Source of the DNA: Xylanimonas allomyrinae
GTDB taxonomy: Bacteria > Actinomycetota > Actinomycetes > Actinomycetales > Cellulomonadaceae
Direction: 5' to 3'
DNA length: 64,000 nucleotides
Assembly (NCBI RefSeq): GCF_004135345.1
Contig: NZ_CP035495.1
Coordinates: forward strand, 3,410,001 to 3,474,000
Shown here: piece after piece, positions 9,803 through 17,990 of the stretch
How the letters are laid out: the number at the start of each line of letters is the position of its first letter
Numbering within the stretch: position 1 is the first letter of the stretch
The notes under the pieces: model-generated
Told to the model about the DNA's origin: nothing
Seen by the model: only the letters and a program-made list of their open reading frames with translations
Databases searched by the model: none
Made by a program: the position numbers and the translations under genes

Positions 9803-10455
9803 TCGGTTCGCGGGCGCTGGCCGTCGCGATGACCGTGGCCGCAGCCGTCGCGGGCTCGCCCACGTCCTCACCGTCGCCGCCCTCACCGTCGCCGCAGTCG
9901 TCACACGACGCCGACCCCGGTCTCGTGGCCGACACGCAGCGGAAGCTCGACGAGGCGCGTGCGGACCTGGAGACCACGAGCCTCACGGACGAGATGCACC
10001 GCGCCGCAGTCACCGAGCTGCGCCCGGACGTCTCCATCGCCGACCTGCGGTCGGAGGGGTCCGTCACCGGTCTCGACACGGTGGTCGAGGACAAGGGCCG
10101 CACGGTCGTCCACCTGACTGCGGACCTGCTGTTCGAGTTCGGGCAGGCCACGCTGACGGACCCGGCCCGGGCCGCCGTCGGGAGGCTGACGGAGCAGATC
10201 CCGCAGGGCGTCGCGGTCAGCGTGGACGGCCACACCGACTCCGTCGGCGACGACGCGTTCAACGACACGCTCTCGCAGCAGCGGGCCGACTCCGTCGCGG
10301 CCGTGCTGGGCGAGGCACGACCCGACCTGGTCCTGACCGTGACCGGCCACGGTGAGCGCGAGCCGGTCGCCAGCAACGAGGTCGGCGGACAGGACAACCC
10401 GGCCGGGCGGGCACGGAACCGCCGGGTCGAGGTCTCGTACGAGTCCGGCGGATGA
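9799..10455 (+). CDS. Secreted OmpA-domain protein (copy A)
   Basis: A 218-residue protein with an N-terminal signal peptide (about residues 1-18), a Ser/Pro-rich linker and a C-terminal OmpA-like domain (about residues 107-214). The peptidoglycan-binding core is visible as DGHTDSVG followed by LSQQRADSV and ending with NRRVEVSY. In Gram-positive bacteria such domains act outside the membrane and can bind the diaminopimelate peptide of the cell wall. The GTG start overlaps the stop of the lipoprotein gene, so the two are co-translated. An identical protein is encoded at 21467-22123, and a divergent relative at 17355-17948. The exact role is unknown; cell-wall anchoring of an envelope complex is an inference. 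Confidence 0.85.
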   Translation: MIGSRALAVAMTVAAAVAGSPTSSPSPPSPSPQSSHDADPGLVADTQRKLDEARADLETTSLTDEMHRAAVTELRPDVSIADLRSEGSVTGLDTVVEDKGRTVVHLTADLLFEFGQATLTDPARAAVGRLTEQIPQGVAVSVDGHTDSVGDDAFNDTLSQQRADSVAAVLGEARPDLVLTVTGHGEREPVASNEVGGQDNPAGRARNRRVEVSYESGG

Positions 10456-10480
10456 CGCCGGCACCAACGCCGACAGACTC

Positions 10481-10500
10481 CGCGAGAGGGGTACCTCGCG
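10481..10500 (+). promoter_or_regulatory. Small hairpin presenting a ribosome-binding site in its loop
   Basis: CGCGAG (10481-10486) pairs with CTCGCG (10495-10500). The ribosome-binding stretch AGAGGGG begins in the left arm and lies mostly in the 8-nt loop. The ATG of the next gene directly follows the right arm. It might tune translation of that gene. Six base pairs in a GC-rich genome can also arise by chance. Confidence 0.3.
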
Positions 10501-11094
10501 ATGGATGCACAGCAACGCAGACGACTGACCCTGGCCACCATGATCATGACCGCCTTCCTCGCGGGAGTGCGCCTGCTGCGCACCAGCGACGGCGCCGAGG
10601 TCGGCGCCAACGTGATCGCGGTGACGGTCCTGGTCGCGTTGTGCGCGCTGCTGCTCGCGCTGGTGGTGCGCCGCGTCAGGGCGTGCGCCGAGAACGCGGC
10701 CCGGCATCGCCCGGGGGCGGTCGTCGTCCCGGGGTACACGACCGCCGAGATGTGCGACCTCGCGGCCGTCGCCGGAGCCTCGACCCATGGCTGGTTGTCG
10801 ATGGGCGGCAGCCCTGTCGCCGTCGTCGTCACCGCTGACGGGTTCGAGGTGTGGGGCCGGGCCGACGACGCGCCGCGCTGGGTGGTGCGCCGGGAGCCCG
10901 GCGCGGTCGCGATCGGGAGCGGCGTCTACGGGAGCCGTATACGTCGGGCCGTCCGCCTCGACGACGGCACGCTGGGAGCCGTGTTCGTGCCGGCCTTCCG
11001 GCCGCTGAGGGCAACCGGCGGCATGGTGGGCGACGACGTCGAGCGTGCCGTGGCGGTGCTCAGCGGGCGGGGCCGTGCGCCGCTGCACGGCTGA
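10501..11094 (+). CDS. Two-helix membrane protein of unknown function
   Basis: A 197-residue protein that I do not recognise. Two hydrophobic segments (about residues 8-24 and 36-57) are followed by a cytoplasmic or external domain with several short beta-like stretches (VAVVVTADGFEVWG, PRWVVRREPGAVAIG). The layout recalls small PH-domain-like bacterial membrane proteins, but no diagnostic motif is visible. It follows the OmpA gene by 45 bp and precedes the FHA gene block, so it may belong to the same envelope locus. An ATG with AGAGGGG nine bases upstream supports the start. Confidence 0.7.
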   Translation: MDAQQRRRLTLATMIMTAFLAGVRLLRTSDGAEVGANVIAVTVLVALCALLLALVVRRVRACAENAARHRPGAVVVPGYTTAEMCDLAAVAGASTHGWLSMGGSPVAVVVTADGFEVWGRADDAPRWVVRREPGAVAIGSGVYGSRIRRAVRLDDGTLGAVFVPAFRPLRATGGMVGDDVERAVAVLSGRGRAPLHG

Positions 11095-11257
11095 GCGCCG
11101 TGTTCCTCAGGGCAGCCGTCGCCCCGCGCGGCACCTGCTCGCGCATCGCGCCGTGCGCCGAGGGCAGCGGCGTCGTGCGTGCACCTGCTGGTCGATGCGT
11201 GCCGCGGTCCGAAGCGTGCACGCCGTCCGTCGTCCCGTCGCCCGAGTGAGGAGCCTC

Positions 11258-12517
11258 ATGTCCGTGCTGTGCCCCGCGTGCGGCTCGCAGCAGCCGTCCG
11301 ATGCGGCGTTCTGCCCGATCTGTGGCGCCCCGCGCCCGCGCGCGGACGCCCCGACCGACCTCGCCGCGCCCGGCCAGGGCGTGCCGTCGACCGCGACGCC
11401 GTCGGGCCGGAGCGGGAGCGGCCCTGACGGCGCGGGGGGCGCCGCGGGGGAGGGGTGCCCGACCGCCGGGGTCGGGCGGCGTGTCGCCGCGTCCGTCCTC
11501 GACCTGCTGGCCGTCGCGATGCCGACCTGGCTCATGCTGCTCGTGGGGGTCGTGCGCGCACCCGGCGGCTTCGACGCCGCCGGCCCGGTGGCGCTCGTCG
11601 CGGCGGCGCAGCCGTGGGCCGTCGGGGCCGGGGTGTGGTCCCTGGCCGCGGGGATCGGCCTCTGCTGGTGGGAGGGTGCCACGGGCGCGGCCGTCGGCGG
11701 GCGGGTGCTCGGCGTGCGTGCGGTGGATCGTGAGCACGCCGCGCCGCTCGGGTTCTGGCGTGCACTCGTGCGCGCCCTCGTCGTCGCCGCAGGTTCGGTC
11801 GTGCCCGTCCTGGGCACCCTGCTGGTGCTCCTCAGCCCCCTGTTCGACGGCGGCGGCCGCGGGCAGGGGTGGCACGACAAGGCGGCGGGCGCCGTCGTGC
11901 TGCGCGTTCGGCCGCCTCGCGGGGCTAGAGCGCCGGACGAGCCCCCGGCGCATGAAGACGGAGTGGCGGCGCAGGCGAGCGCGTCGCCTCGGGCGGGCAC
12001 CGCCCCTGCGGCGCCTGCGGCGCCCGAGGCCTCGCCGTGGGCCATCTCGCCGTGGGCCGCGGCGATGGCCGGGCCGGACGGGGCGCGAGCACCGACGCCA
12101 CCGGGTGCGTCCGCCGCGCCGGACGAGTCGGTGGTCCGCGGTGCGCCGCCCCCCGGGAAGCTCCCGGTGCGGCTGATGCGCGCACCCGTCCGCCCGGTGC
12201 GGCTCGTGCTGCCCGACGGCACGTCCGTCGTCGTCACCGGACCATCGCTCGTGGGGCGTGACCCGCAGGCCGAGACCGGAGGGTGGGCGCTGGTGCCGCT
12301 CGACGACCCCGGCCGCTCGGTCTCGAAGACGCACGCGGAGCTCGACGTCGACCCCGACGGGTTGTGGGTGACCGACCGCGGGTCGACCAACGGCACGGTC
12401 GTCGCGGAGCCGGGGCGACCGCTGCGCGCCGCCGCACCCGGGACGCGCACGCGCGTGCCGCACGGTTCGCGGCTGCACCTCGGCGATCTGAGGCTCGCCG
12501 TGCAGGGGGGCGTATGA
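11258..12517 (+). CDS. Zinc-ribbon / RDD membrane / FHA protein
   Basis: A 419-residue modular protein. Residues 1-25 form a double CxxC zinc ribbon (CPACGSQQPSDAAFCPICG). Residues about 70-220 are an RDD-type membrane domain (VGRRVAASVLDLLAV ... GARVLGVRAVD-like segment) with several helices. After a Pro/Ala-rich linker there is a C-terminal FHA domain (about residues 320-415) with the phosphothreonine-binding features GRDP, RSVSKTHAEL and DRGSTNGT. FHA domains read threonine phosphorylation. The ATG at 11258, after GAGGAGCCTC, is preferred over upstream in-frame codons. Its last base pairs overlap the phosphatase gene (ATGA). Such proteins commonly accompany T7SS-like EccC loci in actinobacteria; the exact role is unknown. 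Confidence 0.85.
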   Translation: MSVLCPACGSQQPSDAAFCPICGAPRPRADAPTDLAAPGQGVPSTATPSGRSGSGPDGAGGAAGEGCPTAGVGRRVAASVLDLLAVAMPTWLMLLVGVVRAPGGFDAAGPVALVAAAQPWAVGAGVWSLAAGIGLCWWEGATGAAVGGRVLGVRAVDREHAAPLGFWRALVRALVVAAGSVVPVLGTLLVLLSPLFDGGGRGQGWHDKAAGAVVLRVRPPRGARAPDEPPAHEDGVAAQASASPRAGTAPAAPAAPEASPWAISPWAAAMAGPDGARAPTPPGASAAPDESVVRGAPPPGKLPVRLMRAPVRPVRLVLPDGTSVVVTGPSLVGRDPQAETGGWALVPLDDPGRSVSKTHAELDVDPDGLWVTDRGSTNGTVVAEPGRPLRAAAPGTRTRVPHGSRLHLGDLRLAVQGGV

Positions 12518-13332
12518 GCCTGCGGCAGGAGTACGGCGGCGTCGTGCTGGAGTGGGGTGTCGTGACCGACGCGGGCCGGCGCAGACCCCTCAACGAGGAC
12601 CACTACGTCGCGTCGGTGCCCGTGTTCGTCGTCGCCGACGGCATGGGCGGCCGGGACGCGGGCGAGATCGCGAGCGCGGCCACGGTGGCGGCCCTGGGGA
12701 CCCTGGTCGAGCGCGCCGTGGTGTCGCGCAAGGACGTCGAGTCCGTGCTCGACGCGGCACACGACGAGGTGCGCCGCATCGAGACCCGGCCGGGGCGGGG
12801 CGCCGGGACGACCGCGACCGGCGTCGTCGTCGTGCCGGGGAAGCTCGGGCCGCGGTGGCTGGTGGTCAACGTCGGCGACTCGCGGACGTACCTGCACGCG
12901 CAGGGGCGGCTGGAACGCGTCACCGTCGACCACTCGGAGGTGCAGGAGCTGGTCGACGCGGGGCTGATCACGCGCGCGCAGGCGCGCACGCACCCGCGCC
13001 GCCACGTGATCACGCGTGCGATCGGTGCGCCGTGGGCACCGCGCCCCGACTTCTGGTGGCTGCCGGTCGAAGCGGGCGACCGCGTGCTCGTGTGCTCGGA
13101 CGGGCTGACGGGCGAGGTCGACGACGACGAGATCGCGCGCGTCCTGGGCGACGAGCCCGACGCGCAGGTGGCCGCCGCGACCCTCGTCGAGGCCGCCCTG
13201 CGCGCCGGGGGCCGCGACAACATCACCGTCGTCGTCGTGGACGCCGTGACGGTCGACGGAGCCGACGGGTCGCACCGCGACGAGGACACCCGACCCCGCC
13301 CGGCGGGTGCCCGACCGGAAGACGTCCAGTGA
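12514..13332 (+). CDS. PP2C-type Ser/Thr protein phosphatase
   Basis: A 272-residue soluble metal-dependent phosphatase. All hallmark motifs are present: a first RPLNEDHY region, VVADGMGG (metal-binding Asp and Gly pair), GDSRTY, CSDGLTG and GGRDNITVVVV. It should remove phosphate from Ser/Thr residues, and the FHA proteins before and after it are obvious candidate readers of the same signal. No Ser/Thr kinase gene lies in the window, so the partner kinase must be elsewhere. The start overlaps the previous gene (ATGA) and the stop overlaps a GTG of the next. Confidence 0.93.
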   Translation: MSLRQEYGGVVLEWGVVTDAGRRRPLNEDHYVASVPVFVVADGMGGRDAGEIASAATVAALGTLVERAVVSRKDVESVLDAAHDEVRRIETRPGRGAGTTATGVVVVPGKLGPRWLVVNVGDSRTYLHAQGRLERVTVDHSEVQELVDAGLITRAQARTHPRRHVITRAIGAPWAPRPDFWWLPVEAGDRVLVCSDGLTGEVDDDEIARVLGDEPDAQVAAATLVEAALRAGGRDNITVVVVDAVTVDGADGSHRDEDTRPRPAGARPEDVQ

Positions 13333-13349
13333 CGACGGGGGAGCGCGAG

Positions 13350-15077
13350 ATGACAACGCGACGCGCGGCGGTTCGATACGTGGCAGGGCGCGGCTGCGCG
13401 GTGGTGCGCGGCGACGTCGTCGTGCTGCTGCCCGACCCGCCCGCCGGTGTTCCCGGCCGACTCTGGGAGGCCCTCGACACGGCCGACGGCGTTGAGCCAG
13501 GCGTCGTGGAGGCGCTCGGGGCGCTGTCGACGGGCGCGGGTGCCGCACTGATGGACACGCCCCCGTTCGCGATCGCCGCGCTGCGCGACGGGAGCGCGCA
13601 CGTGCTGGTGCGCGGCGCGTGCGTGGTGGTCACCGAGACCGCCGGGGGGACGGAGGTGACCGTGGACGGCGAAGGCATCGCGACATGGTCCGAACGCGTC
13701 GTGCCGGAGGCCGTCGGCCTGACCGTGTACGCCGACGACGGCGGCGAGCCGCTGGCCGACGACGCCTGGCCCCTCGACGCAGGTGTTGTCGCCGCACGCG
13801 CGGTGGTGGTGCGTGGCGCACCGGAGCCGCGTCCCGGCGAGCAGCGCGCACGCCCCACGGCCGCAGCCTCGGTGCCCAGCGACGTGCGCGACGGCGTGAC
13901 CGACGCCGTGCGCGACGGCGTGCCCGACGCCGTGCCCCTCGCCGTGCCTCCCAGTGGCGTGGCCGGCAGTGCTGGGGCGGACGGCGAGGACCCCTCGTCG
14001 CGTCGCGCGGTTGACGCCCACGCGGCGCCAGAGCCCGGCGTCGCAGCCCAGCCCGCCCGGCCGGCGCCGCCCGTCCCGCCCGCGCCTCCCGCAGCGCCTG
14101 TCCCGCCTGTCCCGCCCGCAGCGCCTGTCCCGCCCGCGCCCCCCGCACCGCCTGTCCCGCCCGCACCTCCCGCAGCGCCCGTGCCCGAGGAGGAGACCTA
14201 CGGCCACCTGTGGGGGGCGACGGTTCTGAGCGGGGTCGAGGCAGCCGCCGTCCGCATCGGGGACGACGGTGCCGAGCCCGCAGACCCCGCACCTGCCGAC
14301 CCCGAGCACGCGGCCCCCGAGCCCGCAGAGCCCGGGCCGGTGAACCCCGGCCGGGTCCTGGCGTCGGTGCCCTCCGACGAGCAGGGCGAGTCGCGGCAGG
14401 AAGCCTCCTCGAAGGGTGAGGACTCTGGCGACCGGACGATCCTGCCGGACCTCACGGTGTTTCCCGAGGAGCCGTCCCCTGCCGGGGCGACCGGGGGCCC
14501 TCCGGGGGGCCTGCCATCGCCGGGCGACCTTGACCACGACGGATCCACGGTCACGTCCGCCCCGTTCATGAGCCTGCAGGGGCCGCGGCATGTCCCGGCG
14601 ACGCCGGACGGCACGCAGGTGCCGCAGATCCTCGCCCGCGTGTGCGTCCAGGGGCACGCCAACCCGCCGCCGCGCGAGGCATGCCGGACCTGCGGCAGTG
14701 CGCTGGTGGGCGAGGCCGCGCTGACGGAGCGTCCGCCGCTGGGCCGCATGCGCGTCTCGACGGGCGAGGAGGTCGACCTCGACCGGCTCGTCGTCGTCGG
14801 CCGCCGCCCGCGCGCACCGCGCGCCGGAGGCGACGCGGTCGCGCGGCTGGTCACGGTGCCCAGTCCGGGCAGGGACGTCTCGCGCTCGCACGTCGAGGTG
14901 CGGCTCGACGGGTGGCATGTGCTGGTCGTGGACCTGGCGACCACCAATGGCACGACGCTGCTGCGGCAGGACCGCCAGCCGCGCCGGCTGCACCCTCACG
15001 AAGCCGTGCCGGTCGTGGACGGTGACGTCATCGACCTGGGTGACGGTGCCGCGCTGACCTTCGAGGGGATCTGGTGA
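13350..15077 (+). CDS. Large FHA protein with proline-rich linker and zinc ribbon
   Basis: A 575-residue protein. Residues 1-160 form a domain that I do not recognise. A long disordered segment follows, rich in Pro/Ala/Val (PPVPPAPP-type repeats near residues 240-280) and Asp-Gly-Val repeats (DGVTDAVRDGVPDAV). A CxxH...CxxC zinc ribbon (residues about 431-448) precedes a C-terminal FHA domain with RDVSRSHVEV and DLATTNGT. The ATG at 13350 has GGGGGAG seven bases upstream. A GTG at 13329, overlapping the phosphatase stop, is the alternative. The product probably scaffolds phospho-dependent interactions in the neighbouring EccC system. Confidence 0.85.
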   Translation: MTTRRAAVRYVAGRGCAVVRGDVVVLLPDPPAGVPGRLWEALDTADGVEPGVVEALGALSTGAGAALMDTPPFAIAALRDGSAHVLVRGACVVVTETAGGTEVTVDGEGIATWSERVVPEAVGLTVYADDGGEPLADDAWPLDAGVVAARAVVVRGAPEPRPGEQRARPTAAASVPSDVRDGVTDAVRDGVPDAVPLAVPPSGVAGSAGADGEDPSSRRAVDAHAAPEPGVAAQPARPAPPVPPAPPAAPVPPVPPAAPVPPAPPAPPVPPAPPAAPVPEEETYGHLWGATVLSGVEAAAVRIGDDGAEPADPAPADPEHAAPEPAEPGPVNPGRVLASVPSDEQGESRQEASSKGEDSGDRTILPDLTVFPEEPSPAGATGGPPGGLPSPGDLDHDGSTVTSAPFMSLQGPRHVPATPDGTQVPQILARVCVQGHANPPPREACRTCGSALVGEAALTERPPLGRMRVSTGEEVDLDRLVVVGRRPRAPRAGGDAVARLVTVPSPGRDVSRSHVEVRLDGWHVLVVDLATTNGTTLLRQDRQPRRLHPHEAVPVVDGDVIDLGDGAALTFEGIW

Positions 15078-15128
15078 GCCGACGGCTCGTGGAGCAGGCT
15101 GTCGCGTCGCGGAAGGGGGGATGAGCCA

Positions 15129-15326
15129 ATGAGACGAGCATGTCCGTCCCGTGGTGCGCGCGGGTGGTACGTCGCGGCGGCGGGGTTCGCGTTCGCCGGC
15201 TGTGACGCCGGCAGCGAGCCGGCGCCGACGGTGAGCCTCACGCCGACCCCCGCGTCGTCGCCGAGCCAGACGCCGGACCCGGCGGTCGACGAGACCAAGG
15301 TCGCAGAGGTGCTCCTGGTCGGATGA
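15129..15326 (+). CDS. Small lipoprotein
   Basis: A 65-residue predicted lipoprotein. A basic N-terminus and hydrophobic segment end in the lipobox FAGC with Cys25. The remaining 40 residues are Thr/Ser/Pro-rich with no domain. The ATG follows the GGAAGGGGGG stretch. The function is unknown. It sits between two FHA-type genes of the T7SS-like block. Confidence 0.6.
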   Translation: MRRACPSRGARGWYVAAAGFAFAGCDAGSEPAPTVSLTPTPASSPSQTPDPAVDETKVAEVLLVG

Positions 15327-15471
15327 GGCGATCCGTATGCCCGTGTGGTCGTGGCGTCGCGCGACCCGGGCTCCGGCTGCCCGACGGGCTCCAGCCGGGG
15401 TTGCGGGAGCCGGTAGCGTCGATCGCCAGAGGCCTGCCGAGGGCCGGCCGTGCCGAGCCGAAGGAGTCCTG

Positions 15472-15549
15472 ATGCGCGCCGCCACGCTCCGTCATCCCGC
15501 ACAGACGCAGAACGACGGCGTCACGGTCGTGGAGGGGGAAGACGCGTGA
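15472..15549 (+). CDS. Possible 25-residue leader peptide
   Basis: A short open frame whose ATG has a strong AAGGAG ribosome-binding site and whose TGA overlaps the GTG start of the next gene (GTGA). It begins MRAATLRHPAQTQ and shows no motif. Its placement suggests either a translationally coupled leader peptide or an accidental frame. There is no other support. Confidence 0.3.
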   Translation: MRAATLRHPAQTQNDGVTVVEGEDA

Positions 15550-16316
15550 GCGCGCAGGAGGTGTCAGCCCCCGTGACGACCCCGATGCCCGAGGAGTCGC
15601 TGCCGCCCGCGGGGCATCTCGCGGTGGAGTTCTGCGGCGAGTGGTTCCGGCCCGACCCGGCCGGGCCGCCGTTCGAGGTCGGCCGCGACGGCGACCTGGA
15701 GATCGACGACAACCCGTACCTGCATCGCCGGTTCCTGGTGTTCTCGCACGAGTCGGGCATCTGGTGGATGGCGAACGTCGGCACGCTGCTGTCGGCGACG
15801 GTCTCGGACGCCGGCGGGGGTGTGCAGTCGTGGGTCTCGCCGGGCAACCGCATTCCTGTGGTGTTCCCGACGACGTCGGTCGTGTTCACGGCCGGCCCGA
15901 CGACGTATGAGCTGACGCTCGTCCTTGAGGGCGGCCCGTACCGGGCCGTGCGCGCGGAGGTGGCTGACGGCGGCGCGACGACGATCGGCGTGATCCCGTT
16001 CACCACGAGCCAGCGGCAGCTCATCGTGGCGCTTGCCGAGCCGTTGTTGCGCCGCGACGGGTCGAGCCTGGCGCGGATCCCGGCGTCGTCGGCGGCGGCC
16101 GAGCGGCTGGGCTGGACCACGACGAGGTTCAATCGCAAGCTCGACAACGTCTGCGACAAGCTCGACCGCATCGGCGTCCAGGGGCTGCGCGGCGGTCCGG
16201 GGGCGCAGGCGACGAACCGCCGGGCGCGCCTGGTGGAGTACGCGGTCGCCTCGCGGCTCGTGACGTCCGAGGACCTGGCGCTGCTGGACGTGCGCAGCGA
16301 GGAGGGGGACGGATGA
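15546..16316 (+). CDS. FHA-like regulator-type protein of the T7SS-like locus
   Basis: A 256-residue protein. The first half resembles an FHA-type beta sandwich (FEVGRDGDLEIDDNPYLHRR, then VFSHESG and WMANVG), but it lacks the usual SxxH loop in standard spacing. The second half is helical (TTSQRQLIVALAEPLLRR ... LGWTTTRFNRKLDNVCDKL) and looks like a winged or helix-turn-helix region, as in actinobacterial FHA-linked proteins next to EccC. The GTG at 15546 is supported by GAGGGGGAA. It overlaps the next gene (ATGA). A DNA- or protein-binding role is inferred only. Confidence 0.7.
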   Translation: MSAQEVSAPVTTPMPEESLPPAGHLAVEFCGEWFRPDPAGPPFEVGRDGDLEIDDNPYLHRRFLVFSHESGIWWMANVGTLLSATVSDAGGGVQSWVSPGNRIPVVFPTTSVVFTAGPTTYELTLVLEGGPYRAVRAEVADGGATTIGVIPFTTSQRQLIVALAEPLLRRDGSSLARIPASSAAAERLGWTTTRFNRKLDNVCDKLDRIGVQGLRGGPGAQATNRRARLVEYAVASRLVTSEDLALLDVRSEEGDG

Positions 16317-16558
16317 GCGCGCCGACGCCCGGGCGGCTCGTCCTGGCGTTCGCGGTCGGTGCGGCGGCGGTGGCGTTCGCCGTCGTCGTCGCGGCCCGCA
16401 TGTTCGACGGCGGGGTCGGGACGGGCGACCCCCTCGACCCGCCCCGGGCGCTCGCGGGGGTGCTCGCCGACGGCGGGACGTGGCTGGTGACGTTCGCGGC
16501 CGGGGCCGCGGGTGGTGTCGTCGGAGGATTCGTTGCGTTGATGCGCAGGCGCCGCTGA
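16313..16558 (+). CDS. Small two-helix membrane protein
   Basis: An 81-residue protein with two hydrophobic helices (about residues 8-28 and 55-75) and a basic RRRR end. I do not recognise a family. The ATG overlaps the upstream stop by four bases, so it is probably part of the same operon as the FHA-like gene. It is the last gene before a promoter-like sequence. Confidence 0.65.
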   Translation: MSAPTPGRLVLAFAVGAAAVAFAVVVAARMFDGGVGTGDPLDPPRALAGVLADGGTWLVTFAAGAAGGVVGGFVALMRRRR

Positions 16559-16579
16559 CCTGGGCCTCTGCCTGACTCC

Positions 16580-16607
16580 TTGACATTCTCAGATAACTCC
16601 CTAGATT
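16580..16607 (+). promoter_or_regulatory. Housekeeping-type promoter before lipoprotein-OmpA module B
   Basis: TTGACA (16580-16585) and TAGATT (16602-16607) are separated by 16 bp, in a short AT-richer patch between two operons. The -35 is a perfect consensus and the -10 matches four of six bases. Transcription would start near 16614 and read into the lipoprotein gene at 16681. Confidence 0.6.
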
Positions 16608-16680
16608 CGCCAAGACGGGGCTGTCCTTCGCACGCCCGGAGCGGATCGACGTCGCCATCGGCGAGTGAGGAGACCTGAAA

Positions 16681-17358
16681 ATGCGCGGAGTAGGTCGCGT
16701 GGCCGCCTTGGCGGTGGCGTCGGGGCTGGTGCTGTCGGGGTGTATCGGAGGCGGCGGCAAGGGCGGCGCCTCGCCCCAGCCGATTCAGAGCGCGAGCGCC
16801 GGCTCCGAGGGCGAGAAGCCCGCGGCCAAGGGCTCGACAGGGTCCCGCGAGCGGCTCGGCGACATCGAGCAGACGATCGGGACGCCCGGCGGTGGGAACG
16901 AAGGCGACGGGACCGTCACCGTCGCGATCCGCGCCGTCGAGGTCACCGGGCCCACCATGACGGTGCGCTGGGCCCTGCGGTGGGACGAGGACGCCTCGCC
17001 GGCCAAGTCGACCGTGACCTACGGCACCATGGGCATCGAGCCCATCATGACCGTCACCGACGGAGCCAATGTGAAGGCATACCGGCCGATCTGCCTCGAG
17101 GGAAGCTGGAAGAGCGACCCCGAGGCCGATCAGGACCCCGTCGCGGACTGCGTGGCGAGCCAGCTCGCCTCGCCGACCGGGTACTACTTCGAGTTCCCCA
17201 ACCACGGGGTCATCGAGGCGTGGGCCGTCCTGCCCGCACCCGAGGGCAGGCCTGAGAAGGTCGACGTCCTGCTCGCCGAGGGGCTCCCGGCCTTCACCGG
17301 CGTGGACGTGACCTACCGCGACGACAACCAGGGCGACGCGAAGGACGAATCGCAGTGA
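16681..17358 (+). CDS. Lipoprotein of lipoprotein-OmpA module (copy B)
   Basis: A 225-residue lipoprotein with the lipobox LSGC (Cys21), a Gly/Ser-rich linker and a globular domain clearly related to the copy at 9158. The shared anchors are EQT, RWDEDA, TMG, YRP, HGVIEAWA and VDVTYRD. Two cysteines near residues 139 and 157 match those of copy A. The GTG of the OmpA gene overlaps its stop. Divergence from copy A is large, so this is an old paralogue, in contrast to the recent duplicate at 21010. A promoter lies 74 bp upstream. Confidence 0.8.
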   Translation: MRGVGRVAALAVASGLVLSGCIGGGGKGGASPQPIQSASAGSEGEKPAAKGSTGSRERLGDIEQTIGTPGGGNEGDGTVTVAIRAVEVTGPTMTVRWALRWDEDASPAKSTVTYGTMGIEPIMTVTDGANVKAYRPICLEGSWKSDPEADQDPVADCVASQLASPTGYYFEFPNHGVIEAWAVLPAPEGRPEKVDVLLAEGLPAFTGVDVTYRDDNQGDAKDESQ

Positions 17359-17948
17359 GGGCCGCACGGATCGCTGCCGCGCTCGTCGTGACAGGCCTGA
17401 CCGGGGTCCTGCCCGCCGAGGCTCCCGGCCCGGACCCTGAGCTCATCGCGCAGGCGCAGGCGGTGCTCGCCGAGGACTACACCCGCCTCCAGGGTGTGAC
17501 GATCACCCCCGAGATGCGCGAGAACGCGACGTTCGACCTGCGGCTCGTCGAGTCCAACCTCGGGTTCGACACCGTCGTCGAGGACGAAGGGCACACCACC
17601 GTGCGCCTGTCGGCCGACCTGCTCTTCGAGTTCGGGCAGGCCGCGCTGACGGACGAGGCGAGCACCGTCGTCGCCGAACTGGCGCAGGACATCCCCCAGG
17701 GCGCTGCCGTCGCCGTCGACGGCCACACCGACTCGGTGGGCGACGCGGCAGCCAACGACACCCTGTCCCGGCAGCGCGGCGACGCCGTCGCCGCCGCGCT
17801 CGCGCAGGCGCGCCCCGACCTGGCACTGACCGTCACGGGGCACGGGGCCGCGCAGCCGGTCGCCGAGAACGAGGTGGACGGGCACGACAACCCTGCGGGC
17901 CGGGCGCTCAACCGCCGCGTCGAGGTCACCTACGAGACGAGCGAATGA
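17355..17948 (+). CDS. Secreted OmpA-domain protein (copy B)
   Basis: A 197-residue exported protein with a short signal peptide (about residues 1-19) and an OmpA-like domain (about residues 85-193) showing LLFEFGQAALTD, DGHTDSVG, LSRQRGDAV and NRRVEVTY. It is a divergent paralogue of the protein at 9799. The start overlaps the lipoprotein stop (GTGA). It lies 42 bp before the FHA-EccC gene, which links the module physically to the T7SS-like locus. Confidence 0.85.
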   Translation: MRAARIAAALVVTGLTGVLPAEAPGPDPELIAQAQAVLAEDYTRLQGVTITPEMRENATFDLRLVESNLGFDTVVEDEGHTTVRLSADLLFEFGQAALTDEASTVVAELAQDIPQGAAVAVDGHTDSVGDAAANDTLSRQRGDAVAAALAQARPDLALTVTGHGAAQPVAENEVDGHDNPAGRALNRRVEVTYETSE

Positions 17949-17990
17949 CGCACGCACCGAGGGCCGCGACCGGACCAGACAGGGAATGGG

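Noticed and set aside
13329-13349. GTG at 13329 as start of the large FHA gene
   Set aside because: It overlaps the phosphatase stop in the usual style, but the ATG at 13350 has the better-placed GGGGGAG site. It is kept as an alternative.
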